A stretch of 64,000 bases of DNA from Monocercomonoides exilis (Eukaryota > Preaxostyla > Oxymonadida > Polymastigidae): the NCBI GenBank assembly GCA_001643675.2, contig LSRY02000039.1, positions 860,501 to 924,500 on the forward strand. The letters are read 5' to 3'. Position 1 is the first letter of the stretch. Each line of letters starts with the position of its first letter. Under the pieces are notes generated by a model. That model searched no databases, was not told the DNA's origin, and saw nothing but the letters and a program-made list of their open reading frames with translations. Below, piece by piece: positions 34,540 through 45,200 of this stretch. The position numbers and the translations under genes were made by a program.

Positions 34540-37500
34540 ATGCAGAAAGTTGAGAATTCAACATTAAAGGAAGATATATTTCCAAAGGATAAAGATTGTT
34601 TATTTAGATTTTCGATTCTCAATGAAAGAAGTTCTTTTTCAAAAAATATCGATGCTGAAACTCTTTCAGTGAAGATAAAATATGAAGATATCATATTGAA
34701 TGAAAATTCTTTTTACGAAGTTTTTTCTTATGAAGAACCCGCAGGTAATGTTCTTTGCAAACAATCAAGGAAAATATTTTATGATTGTTTCTTTGTTGAA
34801 TACTCATGTGATAGTTGTTTTTCGAACTTGGATCAGATTCTAACTTTCTGTCAAAGATTTCATTTAAACATTGACTCTGATGTATGTTTTCATTTTATCA
34901 ACACGTTTTCTGGAGAATTTCTTTTGCTTTTAGGATTCGTGGAGAATAATTATCAATGTCATTTCTGGCCTTGATATTTTGGATAGAAATTGCATGGTTC
35001 ATGGATTATTAGCTAGTAATACTGTTTTAGTCAAAGATGATGAAGTGAAGCTTTGGAAACATAATATAACTCCGTATCTTTCTTTTGAGGCACAACATCG
35101 TTTGAGAAATGAAAATATGGAATATTTCAGTCCAGAAACAAAGACAAAAGGAATAAACAGCATATCATCAGACGTATACAGCTTGGGTGTAATTATTTCG
35201 AAAATATTTGATTTCACCGCCTTCTGTGACGAGAATGATAGGAAGGATATGATGGAATTGCGTGAGGCGTGTTTGGAGACAGATCCTGCAAAGAGAATTA
35301 CGCTCGATGATTTGATTGAGCACCGCCTGATCGCAAAGCTTCTTCCATCAGAAAATTGCAATGAAATGTATCAGACATCACATTCACATGGAAGAGAAGA
35401 AGAACAAGAAGAATCAGAGGAAAGAAAAGAAAATGAGTCAGATGATGTTCTGAATGTAGATTTCGCAGCAATTGTGGCTCATTCGCTGAATGCTGGACGC
35501 TTCTCCTCTTTAAATGAAGCTTCTTCTTCTTCTTCTTCTTCCTGCTCCTCCTCTTCTTCCTCTTCTTCCTCTTCTTCTTCATCATCTTCCTCCTCTTCCT
35601 CCTCTTCCTCCTCTTCGATTGCCAAGCGCTATCAATCAGATCTGCCTCTTTCTATTCTCAATTTCAAAGCGGCTGTCAAAGAATATGCATATCAAATGAC
35701 TGAGCTTGCAGATGTTGGCAGACTCCTCGATTCACAAAGGAAGGAGATACCTGAAAGAAAAGAGAAGAAAGAAGAAGAAGAGAAAGAGAAAGAGAAAGAA
35801 GAAGAGAAGAAAGAAACGCCCTTTCAGATCTCATCCACTCCTTCTGCACATCCAAAATCCATTGCTCCTTCCCCCTCTTCAAATGCACAAATAAGAGGAG
35901 TTAGACATAACATAAGAGGAATGTTACAGCCAACAGTTTTTCCAAAAGTGCTGCCGAAGGCAAAGCCAAAGGCTGTTCCTAAGGCTTCTCCAAAGGTATT
36001 TCCTTCATCTTTTCCAAAAACTTATCCAAAAACTTGTCCAAAGGCAAATCCAAAGGTAAATCCAAAGGCAATTCCAAAAGCAACACAAAGTTTGATTGTT
36101 CGCTCTAACACATCGACTGGGATTCGAATAAATTCTGTCCCAAAAACCAGAATTTGTGTACGTGGAACACATGTCAATAGTATTGTTGGATATCCTTATT
36201 CTAATTCTTTTCATTCTTCTTCTTCTTCTTCTTCTTCTTCTTCTTCTTCTTCTTCTTCTTCTTCTTCTTCCTCTTCTACCTCTTCCAAAGACCCTTCATC
36301 AACTAAGCCCTATCTCGTCCTCTTCAGCCCCACACGCAAAGGTGAAGAGGTGATTGACTCGTGCGTGGCCTATGCAAACTGTCCTGCTCCTGCTCCTATT
36401 CCGCGAGGAAACAGAGAGGTTGGCTCGACCACCACCATTTGTGTGAAGAGGGGCACACCACATCTGCTGAACACATCCCTACAGCAGTTCGCTCAGAGAT
36501 GCAATGGCACGCTTTTCTACAAGTTAAAAGTTGAATATGTGAGAGAGGAAGGAGTGGACTATGGAGGAGTGAGGAAGGAGTGGTGCAGTGCTGTGCTGGA
36601 GGAGACTGTGAAACCCTGTTTTGGCTTGTTTGATGCTGTGAGAGGGGAGGATGGGAGGCAGACGCTGATGGTGTCGTCTGCTTGTGGCACACGGGCCTTG
36701 TATTATTCTCGTATTTGTTCTCGAGCTTTGAAGCTTGCTTCTTCGTTTCCTGTTTGCTCCTCCTCCTCCTCTTCTTCTTCTTCTTCACCTCCTCCTCCTC
36801 CTCCTCATCTTCAACCTCTTTCTCCCTTCCTCTCTGCTCATGCATGCTACTATGCATTCGTCGGTTCCCTCTTGGCCAAAGTGCTGATTGATGGCTTCAA
36901 CGTGGACTTTCCTCTGTCAGATGTGCTGTTGAAGCACATGCTGGGCCAGCCACTGCACATCAGTGATTTGTGGAGTGTGGATGCAGAAATGGCGAGGCAG
37001 CTGGAGAAGCTGGAAGACTACTCGGAGGAGGAGATGAAGGCACTGGACTTGAACTTCACGATCACGGAGGAAGTGATGGAGGGAGGGGGGAAGGAAAAGA
37101 AGGAGGAGAGAGAGAAAGAGGAGAATGAGAATGAAGATAAGAAAATAAAAGCTAACGAAATGAACATTGCACAAAAGGATCAAAAAGAAAGTGATGTTTC
37201 TTCAAAGTCAATGGTATCATCTCATCAAGCCGTTGGAGACGAGCAGCCAAACATGCGTGTGCGGAGAGCAGTTGAGATTGAGCTTATTCCTGGCGGGTCC
37301 TCCATTCCTGTTACTTGTGCAAACAGGAGAGAATTCATCGCCCTGACTGCACATCGCATCCTTTTTGGTGGTGAAACAAAGCAGAAGAACACAAAGACAC
37401 TGGTAGATGCATTCCACTCTGCACTACCCCAGCGCATGCTCGCCAGCCTCACAGTTCCCCAGTTGCGGCTGCTTCTGTGCGGACAGGGCAGGATCGATGT

Positions 37501-37861
37501 GGAGGACTGGAAGAAGAACACAATCTATAGAGACGGCCTGTCACGAAGATCGCCAATTGCCAAGTGGTTTTGGGAGGTGGTGGAAGAATCCAGCGAGCTA
37601 TGGAGAAAAAAACTACTGTTTTTTGTGACCTGCTTTTCTTCCCCACCGATTGGAGGGTTTTCCTGTCTTGACAGGACTCAAACTTCATATTCCCGTCGTT
37701 TTACTCTTTCATTGAACAAAGGAGTTGAATGTGATCGTCTACCTGTTGCTCATACTTGCTTCTTCAATCTTGAACTTCCACGGTATCATACGAAACAACA
37801 ACTTAAATGTAAATTGCAAATGGCTGTAAATCATTGTAAAGATGGGTTTTTGATTCAGTGA
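34540..37861 (+). CDS. Pseudokinase-HECT E3 ubiquitin ligase fusion
   Basis: Two exons, 34540-34881 and 34934-37861, joined by a 52-bp intron (GTATGT...TTTTAG) in phase 0, giving 1,089 residues. Residues 1 to about 245 form a kinase-like fold: INVISGLDILDRNCMVHGLLASNTVLV, SPET in place of APE, SSDVYSLGVIISKI and DPAKRITLDDLIEH. The HRD motif reads HGL and no DFG is present, so it is a predicted pseudokinase. A linker follows with poly-Ser runs (35519-35617 and 36215-36283) and a proline/lysine repeat of the type PKANPKVNPKA. The HECT domain runs from about residue 640: VEYVREEGVDYGGVRKEW, then SLLAKVLIDG, then the catalytic motif LPVAHTCFFNLELP with Cys1056, 33 residues before the end, as usual for HECT. 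Role: ubiquitin transfer from an E2 to substrates. The pseudokinase is presumably a substrate-binding or regulatory module (inference). Confidence 0.9.
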
Positions 37862-38026
37862 ATAATTTTTACATTTTAACTTTCATTTGATTTATTGTGA
37901 ATTTTGATCTTACCCTTTATGTTACCTTTAATTTTTGAAGTTTATTTTAAAAAATGGAAGTTTGCTTTTTCCGTTGAATTTAATAGCAATCCTGCTTTTT
38001 AAAATATTTATGTTTACTTTTTCAAA

Positions 38027-38762
38027 ATGGAAAAGAAATGTTATTTTTCTTCTGAGCCAAAAGGCGAACAGAAAAGGATACGAACAAGAATGAATGAAGA
38101 ATCAAGAGTCTGTCAAGATGATATTGATGAGGCACGTGCAGAAGCAAAAAGAAGAAAATTACAAAAACTGGATGAAGAACGAGCACAGCTGTACCTTGGA
38201 TCCCCACATGAAAGAAGAGCTGCTCAGTTTATATTTTTTTTACTTTTATATTTGGAGGGCAATATTGCATTCAATATGTTCTAACTTTTTCTTTTTTTTT
38301 CAATGTAGACAAAAGCAACTTGATGCTTTGAAAGAGCAAATGAAAGAAAAGGAGTATATAAAGCATTCTGGCTCAAGTTCAGCTCGAGTTCTTGTATTCA
38401 ATTGATATTAATTCGTACACCATTCTGAAAAAACCGAATTTTATTTATATATTTTTCTGTGATAAATTTTGATTTTAGGGATCAGAAACAACAGATCTCT
38501 CTGATAAAATTCGTCAAACAGATGAAATCAGAGCTCAGGAAAGGAGAGCCCAAGAAATTGCTCTTCGTGAGCAAAATAAAAAGGTTTTCAATCATTAACT
38601 TCCATTATTAAAAAGTGTTTTGTTCAATCATTGTATTTTGAAAATGTGTTTTAGATTGCTGAAGAAAGAAGAGTTGCAAAGGAAAGAGAAAAGGTTAGCG
38701 ATGCTCGATACGTTGAGTCAACAGAAGCGTTTATAGGATCATTTGGTAAGAGTTTAAGATAA
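38027..38762 (+). CDS. Small charged coiled-coil protein, four exons
   Basis: Exons 38027-38226, 38309-38387, 38479-38583 and 38655-38762 join with consistent phases to give 163 residues. The sequence is almost entirely charged and helical: DEARAEAKRRKLQKLDEERAQ, QKQLDALKEQMKEKEY, then KIRQTDEIRAQERRAQE and AEERRVAKEREK. It ends ARYVESTEAFIGSFGKSLR. The conserved-looking, uncharged C-terminus after a coiled coil suggests a specific small cytoskeletal or adaptor protein, but I do not recognise the family. It lies 165 bp downstream of the HECT gene, same strand. Exon 4 could continue past a GTAAGA at 38756 into a further exon. I chose the in-frame TAA because nothing convincing follows. Confidence 0.65.
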
Positions 38763-39107
38763 AAAAGCTTGTTTGATTCTCCCTTCTAATACACAACAAC
38801 ATTTCCAAAGCATTATATATGTTATTTTTTAAATAAATATTTTCGTTCATATCACATAATACTGCAAAACTGTTAAAAAATCAAATTTATCAAATTTATC
38901 ATTGAAAGAAATGGGAAATTAATTTTTTGTAATTTCATTTTCACATGTAAAATTAAATAATCTCAACATATTTTGAGGATTATCTAATTATTATCAACAT
39001 CTGGAAATAAAGAATTATCTTTTCGATTAAACAAAAAATTAAAAAATATTTTAAACCTGTGAAAAGTGAAAAAGAATTTATCTTTATGGACACCAGTTTA
39101 ATATCAC

Positions 39108-39147
<40 letters not shown>

Positions 39148-39365
39148 AAAAGAAGAAAAACATTTGTCATTTATTGCTGTAATAATTGGATATTATCACA
39201 TTGGGTTTTGGACAACTTTTTTGTGATTATGTTCGTTTGTGATTATATGCAATGCTGTTTGACACCGAATTCAACAAATGGTATATTGAAGAATTAATTA
39301 TTTTGTGTCGAATAATTTTTCTGAAAAAAGTCTTCGAAAATACATTTTTCGATAAAAAAACCATA
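38763..39365. other. AT-rich intergenic DNA
   Basis: Very AT-rich spacer with a pure T run at about 39117-39146. No gene is seen. Confidence 0.5.
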
Positions 39366-40385
39366 AATAGGGCTATAATTTAATCTTGACCTTTTTTCTT
39401 TATCTTGACCTTTTTCTTTTTTATTAAACTTTCAGCTATACACAAGCTTGTGATAAATAAAAAATAATCAGAAATGTTTGAAATGTTTTTATTTCCTTAT
39501 TCTGTATGTTTTTTTCAATATTTCATTTTTAGCAAAAAGATCGAGGATTATAATAATTTTATGTTTTGATCATTAACTTGCTGCTTTTCCAGCGAATATT
39601 TTTTATCGGAAGTTTAAAGCTATTATATCATTACACATCGTTTATTTTTTATAAGTCAAACTTATTTAAAACTTTCTCAACTTGTTTTTTTAACACTTTT
39701 TCTCATTTCACACATTTTTTCAAAAAACACGATTTTAAGGACAAATATGAATTTGTTTTGAAATTTATTGAAATTATAAATAAACATTATTATAATAAAA
39801 AGATTCTTGTTTATTTAAATGATAAATTATTTGTATATGTTTAATAATTTGAATAACAAAAAAATCATATACACTTGCTTTTTTGTTCAAATTTTTGAGA
39901 AGTTCCTTTTCATTTCAAAACTTAATACAAATAAACGATAATAAAGACTTTGTGTATTTTTTTCATTTAAATAAAATTTGACACAAACACTTGTTTATTA
40001 AAAAAATCGTGTTTTAAGCAAAAACAGTGAAATGAGAAAAAAAGGTTAAAAATTTTATTGAAAAAGTCAAAAACAAGTTAAAATGATAATATAGGAATGT
40101 GAAATTTTGATGCTGTGGATTAAAACATTCCGTATGAAATATTGGCTTCACAGCCAGCAAGTCTTTGATCTGGGTCCTAAAATAATAAAAATTTTGAATA
40201 TTTTTTTGAACATAAAAATCTCAAAAAATTTTTTAACAGAATTCTGAAAAACAAAAATATCAGAAAGTCCATTTATTTTGTTTTTGTTTTTAGCCTTTTC
40301 ATAAATCAAAAAAGCAAAAATAAGTTTCAAAAAAATAGGGTTGAGATAAAAAATTGAGGTCAAGATAAAATAAGCACCCTATTAT
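39366..40385. mobile_element. Old, diverged foldback element
   Basis: The left end (ATAGGGC followed by TAATCTTGACC, 39366-39390) reappears as a reverse complement at the right end (GGTCAAGATAAAATAAGCACCCTAT, 40359-40382). Farther in, 39670-39740 and 39990-40085 are also diverged reverse complements (shared AACTTGTTTTT, TTTCTCATTTCA and AACACGATTTT blocks). The whole ~1 kb is therefore a decayed palindrome centred near 39875. The only frame, 39566-39844, is a low-complexity Phe/Lys/Asn peptide and is not credible as a transposase. Confidence 0.6.
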
Positions 40386-40783
40386 CAGTGCATTCCTTAA
40401 TTCTAATTTGAACATATTTTTGAAAAGTTTTAAAAGCTTGATTTAGTGTCTAAAAATCGATTAAAGATAGTTAAAATCGACCAAAGTCAAATGAAATGCG
40501 ACATTTAATATTTGATCCTGTGAATAAATACAATTGAAAAATGAACGAAAAAAAAGCAAAAAATGTTCATGTTCAGAAAAGTCTCACCAAAAACGATGTT
40601 GACTATTAGCGATGTGAAAATGTCCTGTTTTGATAATATTTATTTCTGTTGTGATTTTTTCTTTTTTTATTCATCTCTGATGTGACAATTATTGTCACGT
40701 TTATCTGTGACTGAATTTTTCATGTAGAAAATCAGTACGTCACACAGGTTTCGATATTTTTAGATATAGTTAGTGTTTATAAA
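40386..40783. other. AT-rich spacer between two palindromic elements
   Basis: No gene or other feature is seen in this stretch. Confidence 0.45.
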
Positions 40784-41154
40784 GGTGAACACTTTCAATA
40801 ACTGTGGACGGTGGTATTTTCTCAACAGCCATTGATAGTTGCATTTTGATAATAAACCCAACTATCCACTCAATGAATATAAACTAATATGTTTTGTTAA
40901 AATGACTCATCCAAAACAATGCTTTATATTGAAGTTATTTTTTCTTTTCGGAGAAAACTGGAGATATCAGATTCTAAGGATTTATCAAAGAATAGATAAT
41001 ATTCTTTTCTTGATTCTGAAGAGCAAGTTGTTTAGTTTCAGAATGTCCAATAAGTTTGTTTTCATTCCGGGTTTAATTGGATTAATTGTTAAAAAGCAAC
41101 TGTCAACGGTTGTTGAGAAAATGCAACTGTCCACAGTTAATGAAAGTGTCCACC
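40784..41154. mobile_element. MITE-like element with ~70-bp inverted arms
   Basis: The left arm (40784-40856: GGTGAACACTTTCAATAACT, then TTTTCTCAACAGCCATTGAT) matches the reverse complement of the right arm (41085-41154: GGTGGACACTTTCATTAACT, then TTTTCTCAACAACCGTTGAC). Similarity may continue more weakly inward. At ~371 bp it is too short to encode a transposase. Flanking duplications could not be assigned by eye. Confidence 0.7.
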
Positions 41155-42225
<1,071 letters not shown>

Positions 42226-45200
42226 CTAATCATCTTCGAGATTCGGTTCAACTATGTCAACAGGAATGTTTTCTTTAACAAAAGCACTAACCATCGTCTG
42301 ATCTTCATCAAAAGCTTCATCTTGCCCTTTATCATCTCCGCTATACTTTACGTAATGAGAATTCAGCGAAAGCAAATTCTGTTTAATGTCTTCTTCTTCC
42401 TTTTTCAGTCTTTGAACCCTTTTACGTATGAAGCAGAATGCAGCAATGAAAAAACCAAACAAACAAGCAATTCCAAGTACCAATATCAGTACAACAGCAA
42501 ATAAAGGAAGCTTTGTTCGATTATTTGTAGGATCAATCTCTTTTTCTTTCTTTTTCGTTGCAACCAAAGTATTAGAGGAAACAAAGGTATTTTCTTGTGG
42601 ATTGCTAAGAACAGAAACAAACACTTCAAACCGTTCAATTGACGGATCCTCTGCAATTTCTTTTTTCAATGTGAATGTTGAGCGTGTCTCGTTGATAACA
42701 TCAGTGAGGAAAAATGCATAGACTTTGTTTTCTTTTTCGTTTTCGTTTGAAGCTCTATTCAAGTGATGATAATTTTCTTCATATTTGTTTGCTTCAGTTT
42801 TTCCAATTCCCGTCACATAACACTGCAAATAGCAAGGCAAAAAATATAATCCCTCAAGAACAACGTTGTAGTCTTCTTTGGACAAAAACATTGTTGCGCT
42901 TGTCAAAATGGGCACAAAACACGAAGATGTTCGAGTCTTCATGGCTTCCCCTCCAATGCTGCAGCCTCTGTTCCAAACCCAAAGCGGAGAAGTCTCATCC
43001 AGCAATCCATCAGAAACCAACGAATCAACTGACACCTCTCCCTGCCCTTCACAGCGGATGTTGTGGCGCGAAAATTGTGATCCCAACATAATTCCCACCA
43101 GCGAGAAATCACAGGATGACACTTGCAAAGAACCTCCGGTGATAAGCACACCAGAGCATAACGAGTTCGTAAATGAGCAGTTATTCATCTGAGAGCAGCA
43201 GTACTTTAAGCCAATCAGAGCTTCTGGAACATCACAAATGGAAGACAAAGCAGCATCTGATACTGAAGTTGAAGAAGAAAAAGAGGAACTGAAAGAAGGT
43301 GACAAAAATGAATTGCCTCGATTCGCAAAAATTTTTGAATGATTCATTGAATTCTGAGAATAATCTCCATATCCAATAAATTCGCAATTTCGTAGCAATG
43401 CTCTTGTTGACTCTAGTAAAATAAGAGCACTGCTAAATAATTGCATTTGAGAGTAGAATGAAGAATTTGAAAGCGAAAATTCAACAAAAGGATGATCAGG
43501 CTCAGAAGAAATTCTCTTCAAGCCTGTTGACAGGAGATTCAATGTGAAAAACTTACCATCTCCTTTCGAATCAAGAATGCTTTTCAATGTTAAATTAACG
43601 TTTTCCAATGATATAGAGTGCAAACAATCATTTTTTCCTCTGTTTCCCTCTGAGTGTTGGCATTCATGTTGATTAACTGGAGAACATTGCAAAGGAGCTT
43701 CATTTGACTGCAATGGAACGTCCACAACGAATAATAAAAGTGAAGAAGAAATAAACGTGTCCAAAGAAATAGAAACATCTTTGAAATCAATGAGATTGCA
43801 GTTGCCAAACACAAACAAATTTACCATCTCAATAAAGATTGTGAAAGATGAATGAGATATGTGCACCTCTCCCTTTGATGCAGACAGCAGTGTGATGCAC
43901 ACTGGACTGCTCTGCTGATCAACCTGTTTCTCAACATACGAAAAATGCTCGAGCTTTGTAATGCAACTATCAGCAAGAAACAAAACATCTTTGTCTGTTT
44001 TGAATTCAGTTCCAACAACCAAGTCCACAGAAGAAAGACAGAAAGAGGATGTGCACAAACACAAAGCATTGAACGTGAAAAGCGAATGAATGCTGCTGTT
44101 AAGAAGAATGCTGCGAAAAGGAGAAGGAGAAACAGAAGTAATTTTGATATCCTTTACTCGTATTTCTCTTTCCAATGGCACAGATGAAATAAGAACAATT
44201 TCTGCCATCTTTTCCTCTTCGCCATTTTGCTCCCATTTTTCCGAGAAGCTATTTTTCATTCTATTTTGCATTGAAATCATCTTTAAATTCCAGTTTTGCC
44301 TTCTTTTTGTTGCAGTATCAACTACGTCTGACAAATGCACAATGCCATCAGATAGTTCAGTACACGGATTGTCTTTTGATCCACAATCTTCTTCTGTTGA
44401 CGAAGAAACGGAAGAAAGTCCATCTACATCTTCCTTTTTTATCCCACAATAACATTTTTGATCTCGAAAAATGTCAAGCAAAATTTCAGTCACAACATTC
44501 ATGCTTTTATCATCTTTTTGATCAACAGCAAGTATTGAGTTATGAGTACTGAAATTATTCGCAATTGGATCAAAGAGAAATTGAACGAACGAAAGCTGAC
44601 TTTTTGGCTCACGGCACACAAAGCATACATCGCGCCCAAACGTTGCTTGGTTTTGATTACAAGAAAGCTTAATTATAAGAAAAGGAAGCAGAGTTCCTGA
44701 AGAAGGAGACGACGATGGAGATGAATCCACAACGCAAACGCCTCCTCCATGTCCACCAGCAGCAACAGTCTGACAGAAAGAAAACGTTGTTGTGTCGAGT
44801 GTGAAGCTATCGTCTTCCGAATAAAGGTCAATTTTGAGTGCTCCTCCGTAGAAAGAAGAATCAGATGAGCAATTTGAGAAAGAAGTATTAGTTATTGTGA
44901 CGGCCATTGGATGCAAATTAATTTTTGGAGAGGAAGTATTGATGGAAGATGAGGAGAAAGAAGAGCAGAATGAAGCGAATGATGAAGTGGAATGACGTGA
45001 GACAGAATTTTGTAGATGTGAAGCTGAAATGGCTGGAGAATTTTGCGTATCGAGATCATGAATGAAACTTGAGTCAATTTGCAGTAAACAGCCAGCACTG
45101 GTTGTTTCTTGCACATTCACTGCTGAAGTTGACTGAAATGCGAAGTGAAATAAATTTAGAGAAGCAAATTTGACGCAACCTCCATTAATTTGTATGATTG

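Noticed and set aside
39566-39844. Possible small membrane or transposase protein inside the old palindrome
   Set aside because: A Phe/Lys/Asn-rich composition dictated by AT-rich DNA, with no catalytic motif, inside an inverted repeat.
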